A stretch of 64,000 nucleotides of DNA, taken from Nodularia sp. NIES-3585 (GTDB lineage: Bacteria > Cyanobacteriota > Cyanobacteriia > Cyanobacteriales > Nostocaceae). The notes beneath the pieces were generated by a model. That model was not told the origin of the DNA, did no database searches, and saw nothing but the letters and a program-made list of their open reading frames with translations. Made by a program: the position numbers and the translations under genes. Where the stretch lies: positions 4,030,720-4,094,719 of the forward strand of contig NZ_BDUB01000001.1 of assembly GCF_002218065.1 (NCBI RefSeq). The letters run 5' to 3'. This document shows, in pieces, positions 56,541 to 64,000 of the stretch. The stretch's first letter is position 1, and the number at the start of each line of letters is the position of its first letter.

Positions 56541-57326
56541 ATGTCAGAAGTTACCCTAGCTGCACCAGATATTCAACTTCCACCCATCCAAGCAGAATTA
56601 CCCTACGATGACGGCATCCCGATGGAAAGCGCACGACATAAAGCTCAGATGGACTTGCTGATAGATGGCTTAATGCCTTGGTTAGCAGAACGAGAAGATG
56701 GCTTCGTCGGCGGTAATATGTTTGTTTACTACAGTCTGGCGCAGTTAAGAAACAAAGACTTTAAAGGGCCAGATTTTTTTGTTGTGTTGGGAGTTCCTCA
56801 AGGAGAACGTCGCAGTTGGGTAGTTTGGGAAGAGGGGAAAGCACCAGATTTAGTTATTGAGTTGCTTTCTAACAGCACAGCATCAGCAGACAAAAATGAG
56901 AAAAAACTGATTTATCAAAATCAAATGCGTGTACCAGAATATTTTTGGTATGACCCTTTTAACTCTGAAGATTTAGCTGGGTTCTCTATCCAAAAAGGAG
57001 TTTATCAACCCATAACTGCTAATGCTCAAAATCAGTTAGTCAGTCAATCTTTAGGGTTAGGATTACAACTTTGGCAGGGAAAATATCAGGGTATTAATGC
57101 TACTTGGTTACGCTGGGCAAATTTGACAGGGGATTTATTACCAACTCCCGAAGAAAAGCAACGCCAAAGGGCAGAACAAGAGCGCCAAAGGGCAGATAAA
57201 GCAGAATTGCAACTACTACAAACTGCACGTAATTTAGTGGAAACGGGGATGAACGTAGAACAGGTAGCTAGATTAACAGGTTTGTGTGTATCTGACATCC
57301 AATCTGCTCACCTGCCAATGGCATAA
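56541..57326 (+). CDS. Uma2 family putative endonuclease (DUF820)
   Basis: 261 residues. The PD-(D/E)XK-like core includes KGPDFFVVLGV (about 72-82), WEEGKAPDLVIELLSNSTASAD (about 95-116), KLIYQNQMRVPEYFWYDP. A charged coiled stretch (EEKQRQRAEQERQRADKAELQLL) and a C-terminal RpnC-like LVETGMNVEQVARLTGL follow. Uma2 proteins are very numerous in cyanobacteria; the nuclease activity is predicted from the fold, and the biological role is unknown. Confidence 0.9.
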   Translation: MSEVTLAAPDIQLPPIQAELPYDDGIPMESARHKAQMDLLIDGLMPWLAEREDGFVGGNMFVYYSLAQLRNKDFKGPDFFVVLGVPQGERRSWVVWEEGKAPDLVIELLSNSTASADKNEKKLIYQNQMRVPEYFWYDPFNSEDLAGFSIQKGVYQPITANAQNQLVSQSLGLGLQLWQGKYQGINATWLRWANLTGDLLPTPEEKQRQRAEQERQRADKAELQLLQTARNLVETGMNVEQVARLTGLCVSDIQSAHLPMA

Positions 57327-57335
57327 AAAATATTT

Positions 57336-57440
57336 GGCGATACTTCCGGGGAAGCAAGCTACGCAGAGCGTCTCGTAAAGACTGGGGCATAGCTACGCTT
57401 AGGGCGTAGCCTCTCGTAGAGAAGAGAGCGCAGCTATCAA
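57336..57440. repeat. palindromic repeat cluster between Uma2 and the flavoprotein
   Basis: Repeated palindromic words (AGCTACGCAGAGCGTCTCGTA, AGCTACGCTTAGGGCGTAGC, TCTCGTAGAGAAGAGAGCGCAGCTA) fill the 129-base gap. It is the same class as the cluster at 4171 and likely folds strongly in RNA. Confidence 0.65.
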
Positions 57441-57455
57441 AAAGAAGCGTAAATA

Positions 57456-58628
57456 ATGAATAACTATGACTGGATTGTTGTTGGGGCGGGCATTACAGGT
57501 GCTGCGATCGCCTACGAATTGTCGAAAACAGGTTTTAGTGTACTTTTATTAGAGCAACACCACACACGGGAGAATGCAACTCGCTATAGTTATGGTGGGC
57601 TAGCTTATTGGTCTGGAACTACGCCACTAACGCGGCAACTGTGTGAAGAAGCGATCGCCCGTTACCAGAACTTGGATTCAGAGTTAGATGCTGAAACTGA
57701 GTTTCGGGAACTAGACTTATTATTAACTATTGCACCTGATAGCGACCCAGAAGCAACGGTGGCATCCTATAATCATTTTGCTATTCCACCTCGGTTACTC
57801 AATACCAAAGAGGCTTGTGAGTTGGAACCACTGCTGAATCGAGAGGCGATCGCCGGGGCTTTGACTATTAAACATGGTCATATCAATCCAATAAAGACAA
57901 CACAGGGCTATATTCAAGCTTTTATGCGTGCTGGAGGCGAAATGCAAATTGCCCAGGTTATCGATTTGCAAACTACCTCGTCTAACGCCGGAATGAAGTT
58001 GAAGGGTGTACGAACCAGTATTGACACTTACTACAGCGACAATGTGGTAATGTGCGCGGGTGGATTTAGCAGACAGCTACTAAAATTGGCTGGTATTCCC
58101 ATGAAGTTGTATTTTACTCATGCTGAGGTCATAGAAACTCCACCTGTTGAATTGAAGTTACACACCTTGATCATGCCAGCAAATCTGCAACGGTTTCAGT
58201 TAGAAGCCGAATCTACTCAAGTTGATGATTTATGGCAAAACACAGGTAATGAACCAGTACCCCCGATTTTAGATGTAGGTGCAATTCAGTTTCAAGATGG
58301 TAGTTTGCGTTTGGGTCAAATTAGCCGCGTCCTCACAGACCCTTTTGCTAAGATAAACGCGGAGAAAAGCGAAAGGTGGCTGCGAACCAATATTCAGCAA
58401 GTATTACCGACATTGGGGAATTTACCAGGAACTTGGCATCATTGCTTGGTGGCTTTTAGTAGCGATCGCTTACCTTTGATTGGCGCTATTCCAGGATTTG
58501 AGGGTATTCATATTTTCTCTGGTTTTAGTAACCCGCTTGTTATCATACCACCTTTGGCTCGGCGCTTTGCTAATTTTTTGGCTGGGAAGGAGGATGAAAT
58601 TATTCGTCAGCTATCACCTGGGCGTTAG
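57456..58628 (+). CDS. FAD-dependent oxidoreductase, DAO family
   Basis: 390 residues. The FAD-binding start YDWIVVGAGITGAAIAYELS (GxGxxG), the mid-region GALTIKHGHINPIKTTQGYI and the C-terminal LIGAIPGFEGIHIFSGFSN place it with D-amino-acid/glycine oxidase-type flavoenzymes. These oxidise amines or amino acids, using O2 or a quinone as acceptor. The exact substrate is unknown. It stands in a convergent arrangement with the gene at 58698. Confidence 0.88.
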   Translation: MNNYDWIVVGAGITGAAIAYELSKTGFSVLLLEQHHTRENATRYSYGGLAYWSGTTPLTRQLCEEAIARYQNLDSELDAETEFRELDLLLTIAPDSDPEATVASYNHFAIPPRLLNTKEACELEPLLNREAIAGALTIKHGHINPIKTTQGYIQAFMRAGGEMQIAQVIDLQTTSSNAGMKLKGVRTSIDTYYSDNVVMCAGGFSRQLLKLAGIPMKLYFTHAEVIETPPVELKLHTLIMPANLQRFQLEAESTQVDDLWQNTGNEPVPPILDVGAIQFQDGSLRLGQISRVLTDPFAKINAEKSERWLRTNIQQVLPTLGNLPGTWHHCLVAFSSDRLPLIGAIPGFEGIHIFSGFSNPLVIIPPLARRFANFLAGKEDEIIRQLSPGR

Positions 58629-58697
58629 GGTTGGTAGCTGTTTGTCACGCACCAGGCGAGGAGGAATGATTTAGAAGTGCTAAGTTTTTATTTTTTC

Positions 58698-59480
58698 TTA
58701 GGACTTACGCAATAACTCTCTACAACCCTCTTGACTTCTCCCAAGGGGAGACGCTTCGCGAACGTGTCCTTCGCGTTCTTTGTGGTTCGTTTGTTCATGA
58801 TTTTGCGTAAGTCCTATTTCTGTAGCAATCAAATCGGCTGCTTCTTGTAAAAGTTCTTGTTGTTCTTGTTGAATTGTTTCTAAACGGCTAGAGATTTCTG
58901 CTAATCTCTGGTTTTTGTTTTCATCAATGCTTCGAGGGTTTGTAGATAAAACTGCTAGTTTGTTAGTTGTTTTATTATCTGTCCCTGGTTTAATAGCAAA
59001 ACCTCTAAATTTAGTTAAGGAAATAAAACTAAGTTTAATAACAGCCCAGATTAATTTGAGCGGAATTTGGAGTATTGACCAACTAGCTTTGGTAATTAAG
59101 CTGATTATTACTTTAATAATGTTCAAAATCAGAGTCATTCCCAAAATCAGTATAATTAAACTGATAATTGGATGATTAACTGCCCATTCGAGGATGTGAA
59201 ATAAGTGCAAAAATTCAGAGTGTTCAGTCAGCCAATCATTTAGAGAGGAAGTAACAGCTGTTTGCCAAGTTTGTTCTACAGCACTTTTAGCTTTTTCTAG
59301 GGTAGTTGTAACTGTATCAAGTGCTTGATCGGTTCTTGTATTTGCTGTTTCTTTTAAAGACTGGCTAAACTGCTGTGCTGAGTTAGTTATTGAATTAAAG
59401 CTTTGGCTAACAACCTTTTTCGCTGTTTGCCAGTGTTGTAAAACTTCTGCGGACAAATTTATGTCTATTTGAGAAGCCAT
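58698..59480 (-). CDS. coiled-coil membrane protein whose C-terminus lies in a repeat element
   Basis: 260 residues from ATG 59480 (GTG 59492 overlaps the P450 stop by four bases and is an alternative). An amphipathic N-terminal helical part (about 1-80) is followed by two hydrophobic spans (about 103-155), then a short coil (ETIQQEQQELLQEAADLI). The last 27 residues or so (HKEREGHVREASPLGRSQ onward) and the stop are encoded by repeat copy C, so the native end is probably lost. The function is unknown. Downstream partner of the P450 gene, gap of 8 bases. Confidence 0.7.
   Translation of the reverse strand: MASQIDINLSAEVLQHWQTAKKVVSQSFNSITNSAQQFSQSLKETANTRTDQALDTVTTTLEKAKSAVEQTWQTAVTSSLNDWLTEHSEFLHLFHILEWAVNHPIISLIILILGMTLILNIIKVIISLITKASWSILQIPLKLIWAVIKLSFISLTKFRGFAIKPGTDNKTTNKLAVLSTNPRSIDENKNQRLAEISSRLETIQQEQQELLQEAADLIATEIGLTQNHEQTNHKEREGHVREASPLGRSQEGCRELLRKS
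58700..58815. mobile_element. AGGACTTACGC inverted-repeat element, copy C with nested insert
   Basis: AGGACTTACGC (58700-58710) and GCGTAAGTCCT (58805-58815) are perfect inverse ends, flanked by TA on each side. The element is 116 bases, longer than copies A and B by about 26, because CCAAGGGGAGACGCTTCGCGAACGTGT (read in parts; about 58741-58767) seems inserted, bringing its own GCTTCGCGAA palindrome. It supplies the 3' end of the gene at 58698. Confidence 0.88.
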
Positions 59481-59488
59481 AGCACATC

Positions 59489-60805
59489 TCACAATGGACT
59501 GAAGCGAACTCGTAAATTATCTTTGGGATGATTGGTAGGAATTCTTACTGGATCTAAACTTTGATTAGGCAATATTTCCCAATGATAGCTGCGGAGAAGA
59601 TGGGCAGCAACTATTTTCATTTCCATTTTGGCAAAAGCAATGCCAATACAGACTCTTGGACCACCGCCAAAGCCAATTAAACCAGAAGGAGATTGTTTGT
59701 TCTCTTGGCGTTGGGAACTGAAACGGTCTGGATCAAAACTTTCTGGATTAGGGTAAATTTGTTCTAAGCGGTGAGTTACAAAGATGGAATACAGCACTTG
59801 CCAACCTGCGGGAATATGAAACCCATTAAATTCACAATCTTTGACAACACCACGAAAACCACCACCAACTGGTGGATGAAGTCTTTCAACTTCCCATAAA
59901 ATCTGCTCTAAATAAGGCATTTGCCCCAATTGTTCTAAATTCAAAGCACCTTTATTTACAAATTGTAATTGTTCTTCTCTAGCGCGTTGCAATATTTCTG
60001 GATGACGGGCTAATTCTACACATAACCAAGTTAGCATCGAGGTTGTGGTTTCATGTCCGGCAAAAAGTAATAGCACGGCTTGAGCAATCAGTTCTGTTTC
60101 GCTTAAACTATTACCATCTTCATCTTTGGCTTGCACCAATAAACTAATAGCGTCTTTGGTAGGATTTTGCTGACGTTCTTTAACAACCAGCGCTAAATGC
60201 TCTAGAATTTGATTACGAGCCGCTATAGCTTTTCCCAATTTAGTAAATGGTAAAACTAGTGGGTTAATAGCAAATAAACCATTTGTCACTTGTGTAAATA
60301 ACCGACTCAAGCGACTATTTTCGGAAGCAGAATTAGTACCTAATAATAGTTGGCTAGCAATATCAAAGGTTAGTTTTTTAAATTCTTCAAACCAGGTAAA
60401 TTCTTGTTGTTTTTCCCATTGTTTCAAATAATCAGCTGTTATTTTTTCCATTGTCGCTACATAATTAGCTAGGGCTGGTCCATGTAGCGCTGGCATCATG
60501 AGGCGGCGATTTCTGCGGTGTTCTTCTCCATCTTGCAGGAAAAGTGACTCACCTAACAAAGTCTGAAAATTCTGAGGCCATCCCTCACGCCAAGAAAAAT
60601 ATTCCATGTGACTGGAAAGAAGAAACTCAATGGCTTCTGTTCCTATCATGACCACAGTCGGTCTGCCTAAAAGATTCGTTTTAAAGACAGGTCCATATTT
60701 CTGATAGCGCTCGTTGGCAAAATTATAGGGGTCAATAACAAAGGAAAATGTCTCACCTATTATAGGTAAGCCAAAACTTCCGGGAGGATGTTGAGTGTTT
60801 TTCAT
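59489..60805 (-). CDS. cytochrome P450 (CYP120-like)
   Basis: About 438 residues from the ATG at 60805 (MKNTQHPPGSFGLPIIG); starts at 60820 and 60880 would add 5 or 25. P450 hallmarks: proline-rich PPGSFGLPIIGETFSF, I-helix LLFAGHETTTSML, ExxR in WEVERLHPP, and the haem loop FGGGPRVCIGIAFAKMEMKI with the Cys ligand. The overall pattern is that of CYP120 and CYP26 proteins, some of which hydroxylate retinoids. The gene overlaps or nearly touches the next gene (58698), so they are co-transcribed. The redox partner is not nearby. Confidence 0.92.
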   Translation of the reverse strand: MKNTQHPPGSFGLPIIGETFSFVIDPYNFANERYQKYGPVFKTNLLGRPTVVMIGTEAIEFLLSSHMEYFSWREGWPQNFQTLLGESLFLQDGEEHRRNRRLMMPALHGPALANYVATMEKITADYLKQWEKQQEFTWFEEFKKLTFDIASQLLLGTNSASENSRLSRLFTQVTNGLFAINPLVLPFTKLGKAIAARNQILEHLALVVKERQQNPTKDAISLLVQAKDEDGNSLSETELIAQAVLLLFAGHETTTSMLTWLCVELARHPEILQRAREEQLQFVNKGALNLEQLGQMPYLEQILWEVERLHPPVGGGFRGVVKDCEFNGFHIPAGWQVLYSIFVTHRLEQIYPNPESFDPDRFSSQRQENKQSPSGLIGFGGGPRVCIGIAFAKMEMKIVAAHLLRSYHWEILPNQSLDPVRIPTNHPKDNLRVRFSPL

Positions 60806-61039
60806 GAATATTTTCGACATAAGTCCCTCGTTACAATCAAACCCAAAAAACTTAAAATTGCATTGTATAGCAACCGCCAAGGAGGTTAAGACATAAAGGG
60901 ATAATCAAACGGGAGCAATGCGAAAAAGTGAGATCGGGGTTTAATTCTCAATTACATAGCTTAATTATCAATAAAAACAGTTATTTCACTGCGATCGCAC
61001 TATTAAAAAGGTGATTTATACCCCTAATTTTTATTAAAC

Positions 61040-62405
61040 TCAGCAAGACTGTCACCAGCCCTGCTGGTCTTCAAAACCGTGCTTGACACTTTCGCATCAC
61101 ACGGCTCCTCAATAATTTGATGCAGGTCATGCATACCTACTACCAGAGATGGCAGTTTTCACATCATGGCAATGTCTGTGAAGTAGTTGTAGATTTTTGT
61201 AATCATTCTTTCCACCTTTCGATTTAGGAATAATATGGTCAACTTCCATCACATCATCTTCTCTGAAGTGTAATCCGCAGTGGGTACATTTCCCTTTTTG
61301 TGACTTAAGAAGTGTTTGATGCTGTTAAATATTGCTTCGATGGCATCATGGGTTGAACGTCCTGGTCTAAATCCATAACTGTTAGGCTCAAAGACTGCTT
61401 CCCATTCTGGCTCTAATGCCAATTTGACAAGTGCTTGTGTTGCCCTATCTTGCATTGTCGGTATTGACAGAGGTCTTTTCTCACTCGTACCCGGTTTGGG
61501 AATCCAAACTCGTCTTGTGGCTTTAACCTTGTTAGTAAGTTTCAGGTGTAAAATTAAGCTAAGTCTTGCCTTTGGTGTTAATGATTTTACACCATCTACA
61601 CCTGCGGTTTTCTTACCTTGATTATCCTGACTGACTTTGCGTATAGCTATGGCTTTCGCTGACCAAGACCTCATTAAGGTTTTTTGGAGTTGACGAACTG
61701 CTTTAACATCACCACGTTGAGAGGCTTGGAAAATTCTTTTCTGAAGCTTAAAAACACGACGCTCCAGCTTGTGCCAGGGTATCATGTTCCATTCCACCAT
61801 CTGATTTCTCAGTGTATTAGACATATATACTTCCTATTCAGACCTTACCTTTCAAACCATTGTGAGTACGTCAGCATATTTTGAACATTACATTCAAACT
61901 TTCGCTTTTTACTCAATCTTTTCCTCTACCGCATCCGGTTAGCACCTACTCTGAGTGTTCGACCTCTCAAAGAGCAAATAGAGGATTACTTCGTTCCGAA
62001 TGACAATTTTGTGTATCTTTAGAGTGATGCTATTCACCGGGTTTACTGGGAGTGCTACTGGTCAAAGGTCAACTTGCCAGCCCCTTATATCCTTTACCTT
62101 TTGGTTGTAGCGGCAGCCTGATTGCGCTACTTTTTTGTAACGATGATTCAAACGCATCTTTAAGCAATCGCTTTACTCATGGATACTTTGCTTGATGGAT
62201 ACCAACTTAGGCTATCAGTAGAGCCACCTTTCATTCCCGCTTTACGGATTGATGGCTAGTCGCTACCGTAGGGAAAGTGCTTTCAATCCTGCACCTGGAT
62301 GGTAGGTTTCGCACCTACATTGTCATTCAGTTGTCAGGGTTTATAGCCCTGCGGCTAATCCTTCATAACCCTTACTGGGCTTGTTTTCTAGCCAACGAAT
62401 CGCAC
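61040..62405 (-). mobile_element. group II intron remnant
   Basis: On the minus strand the element starts with GTGCGATTCG at 62405, the usual 5' end of group II introns. A domain V-like hairpin GAGCCGTGTGATGCG ... GCACGGTT spans 61107-61074. A domain VI hairpin AAGAC...GTCTT with CAGC/GCTG inside spans 61071-61045, and the 3' end lies near 61040. At about 1.37 kb it is shorter than a full intron because most of the reverse-transcriptase gene is missing. It sits between the P450 and psaB. Confidence 0.85.
61127..61824 (-). pseudogene. truncated and frameshifted group II intron reverse transcriptase/maturase
   Basis: The first 191 residues (61824-61249) have the maturase N-terminal start (NTLRNQMVEWNMIPWHKLER, FKLQKRIFQASQRGDVKAVR), AGVDG, RVWIPKPGTSEKRPLSIPTM, and EPNSYGFRPGRSTHDAIEAI, that is RT0 to about RT2. 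Then the frame passes a junction near 61300 and stops. In the neighbouring frame, down to 61127, lies an HNH domain: KGKCTHCGLHF, VMEVDHIIPKSKGG, LQLLHRHCHDVKTA. The YADD-bearing part and domain X are gone. It cannot encode an active enzyme. Confidence 0.9.
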
Positions 62406-62463
62406 CCACCTCACAAAATCGCCTTGCTCCCTAATCAAACTTAGACACCAAAAGGGTTTTAAC

Positions 62464-62501
62464 CCACTCCCCACTCCCCACTCCCTACTCCCTACTCCCC
62501 A
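62464..62501. repeat. heptamer repeats downstream of psaB
   Basis: Tandem variants of ACTCCCC and ACTCCCT (38 bases) lie just outside the intron remnant. In reverse complement these are the same GGGGAGT heptamers found at 111-147. Confidence 0.8.
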
Positions 62502-62550
62502 GCTATATATATATTTTCTCTGATGAAGTAGGCATCCTACCCACCCAAAC

Positions 62551-62584
62551 AAAAAAATCCCCGACCTTGCGGCAGGGGATTTTT
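62551..62584 (-). terminator. intrinsic terminator of psaB
   Basis: AAAATCCCC and GGGGATTTT form a stem around about 12 bases, with a T-run on the psaB (minus) strand side. It lies 30-63 bases beyond the psaB stop. Confidence 0.85.
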
Positions 62585-62613
62585 ATTAATCACCTACAAA
62601 ACTAGCAGATGAA

Positions 62614-64000
62614 TTAACCGAACTTACCAGCAGTGGAGGCAATCAAGAACGCCGCGTAGGTCACGACGTAGCCGACAGTGAAGTGGGCTAGACCTACCAA
62701 ACGAGCTTGAACAATGGATAGAGCAACGGGCTTATCTTTCCAGCGAACCAAGTTAGCTAGAGGAGTACGCTCGTGCGCCCAAACAAGGGTTTCAATCAAC
62801 TCTTGCCAGTAACCTCTCCAAGAAATCAGGAACATGAAACCGGTTGCCCAAACAAGGTGTCCAAATAGGAACATCCAAGCCCAAACAGACAGGTTATTCA
62901 CGCCGTAAGGATTGTATCCGTTAATCAACTGAGCCGAGTTAGCCCAGAGGTAGTCACGGAACCAGCCCATGAGATATGTCGAGTTTTCGTTAAACTGAGC
63001 AACGTTACCTTGCCAAATACCTAGATGTTTCCAGTGCCAGTAGAAGGTTACCCAACCAATGGTGTTCAACATCCAGAACATCGCTAGGTAGAAAGAGTCC
63101 CAAGCTGAGATGTCGCAAGTACCGCCACGGCCTGGACCGTCGCAAGGGAACGCATAGCCGAAGTCCTTTTTATCGGGCATCAACTTGGAACCACGAGCGT
63201 CCAAAGCACCTTTAACAAGTACCAAGGTGGTGGTGTGAATAGCCAAAGCGAATGCGTGGTGTACCAGGAAGTCGCCAGGGCCAATTGTTAAGAATAGGGA
63301 GTTGGTACCAGAGTTAATGGCATCCAACCAGCCACCTAACCAAACGTTGCCGTAGTTAGGATAAGCTGTGTAGGCGATGCTGTCAGGGTTAGACAACAAG
63401 GTGTCTAAACCGTAAAGTACTTTACCGTGAGCAGCTTGAATGAATTGTGCGAACACAGGCTCAATCAAGATTTGCTTTTCAGGAGTACCGAAAGCTACTA
63501 CTACGTCGTTGTGTACATACAAACCGAGGGTATGGAAGCCCAAGAATAGCGATACCCAGCTGAGGTGAGAGATGATCGCTTCTTTGTGCTGTAATATACG
63601 GTCGAGTACGTTGCCTTTGTTTTGTTCGGGGTCGTAGTCACGTACCCAGAAGATGGCGGCGTGGGCAAAAGCACCAACCATCAAGAAGCCAGCAATATAC
63701 TGGTGGTGAGTGTACAGCGCTGCTTGAGTTGTGTAGTCCTTAGCAATGAATGCGTAAGGAGGCAGGGCGTACATATGCTGCGCTACCAAAGAAGTGATAG
63801 TTCCCAGTGCCGCTAAAGCTAGAGACAACTGGAAATGCAGCGAGTTGTTAATGGTGTCGTACAGACCTTGGTGAGGCAGGTTGAATTGACCTTCACTCTT
63901 GCTACCAGGTACTAAACCGGATTTGGAGTTCAGCATTTCTTTGATGCTGTGACCAATTCCAAAGTTAGTCCGGTACATATGACCAGCAATAATGAAGATA
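62614..64000 (-). CDS. psaB: photosystem I P700 apoprotein A2 (3' part)
   Basis: The C-terminal 462 or so residues are present; the 5' end lies beyond 64000, and the reading frame stays open to the edge ([12 protein letters not shown]). PsaB and PsaA form the PSI reaction-centre core holding P700 and the electron chain. [21 protein letters not shown] contains the two Cys that ligate the FX [4Fe-4S] cluster, and several His-rich spans bind chlorophyll. The C-terminus IASTAGKFG is the natural end. psaA is expected upstream, outside the window. Confidence 0.98.
   Translation of the reverse strand, partial: IFIIAGHMYRTNFGIGHSIKEMLNSKSGLVPGSKSEGQFNLPHQGLYDTINNSLHFQLSLALAALGTITSLVAQHMYALPPYAFIAKDYTTQAALYTHHQYIAGFLMVGAFAHAAIFWVRDYDPEQNKGNVLDRILQHKEAIISHLSWVSLFLGFHTLGLYVHNDVVVAFGTPEKQILIEPVFAQFIQAAHGKVLYGLDTLLSNPDSIAYTAYPNYGNVWLGGWLDAINSGTNSLFLTIGPGDFLVHHAFALAIHTTTLVLVKGALDARGSKLMPDKKDFGYAFPCDGPGRGGTCDISAWDSFYLAMFWMLNTIGWVTFYWHWKHLGIWQGNVAQFNENSTYLMGWFRDYLWANSAQLINGYNPYGVNNLSVWAWMFLFGHLVWATGFMFLISWRGYWQELIETLVWAHERTPLANLVRWKDKPVALSIVQARLVGLAHFTVGYVVTYAAFLIASTAGKFG

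Overview
The window comes from a cyanobacterium, most likely a filamentous heterocyst-forming Nostocales (Nostoc/Anabaena-like). The evidence is: psaB of photosystem I on the right edge; dense HIP1 octamers (GCGATCGC) inside genes; short heptameric tandem repeats (TAATGAC, GGGGAGT) typical of Nostoc-type genomes; a Nif11-type small protein; and gene families most familiar from cyanobacteria (Uma2, CYP120-like P450, serine/threonine kinase with membrane tail). No species name can be defended from the sequence alone, and no rRNA or tRNA gene was seen.

Left part (1-13.5 kb), housekeeping and accessory genes: the 3' end of an unknown gene, tenA, ilvD, a lone trpB, a SUI1/eIF1-like factor, a Pmp3/YqaE small membrane protein, clpB, a membrane-anchored Ser/Thr kinase, a Nif11-like protein, a DUF924 plus START-domain pair, a small membrane protein plus rubredoxin pair, and an HI0933-type flavoprotein.

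Middle part (13.9-40.1 kb), cell-surface polysaccharide region: a GH74-like Asp-box protein with a 9-residue minisatellite, an FkbM methyltransferase, many glycosyltransferases, a Wzx-type flippase, a Wzy/ligase-type membrane protein, a Wzc-type tyrosine autokinase, a WecG/TagA-type transferase, an acetyltransferase, an epimerase and a Gfo/Idh oxidoreductase. This is nearly a full Wzx/Wzy set for an exopolysaccharide; no outer-membrane Wza exporter and no initiating PglX/WbaP transferase were seen in the window. Gene direction changes four times. The junctions hold debris: MITE-like inverted repeats, an ISL3 transposase remnant and a possible fragment of an AMP-forming ligase. This suggests assembly by repeated rearrangement.

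Right part (40.7-64 kb): lpxD, a PEP-CTERM surface protein, an HdrB-like CCG protein, acpP-fabF, transketolase, ftsI with an upstream FtsL-shaped gene, a small lipoprotein, a GST-like protein, glgB, Uma2, a DAO-type flavoprotein, a coiled-coil membrane protein with a P450, a decayed group II intron, and the psaB 3' part.

The most notable things in the window are repeat-driven: (1) an inverted-repeat family with AGGACTTACGC ends in three copies, one of which supplies the end of a gene; (2) a group II intron whose encoded protein has lost most of its reverse transcriptase and is out of frame with its HNH domain; (3) the tenA start codon lying inside a tandem heptamer; (4) an in-frame minisatellite in the GH74-like protein. 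I found no CRISPR array, no defence island, and no clearly unprecedented multi-gene system.
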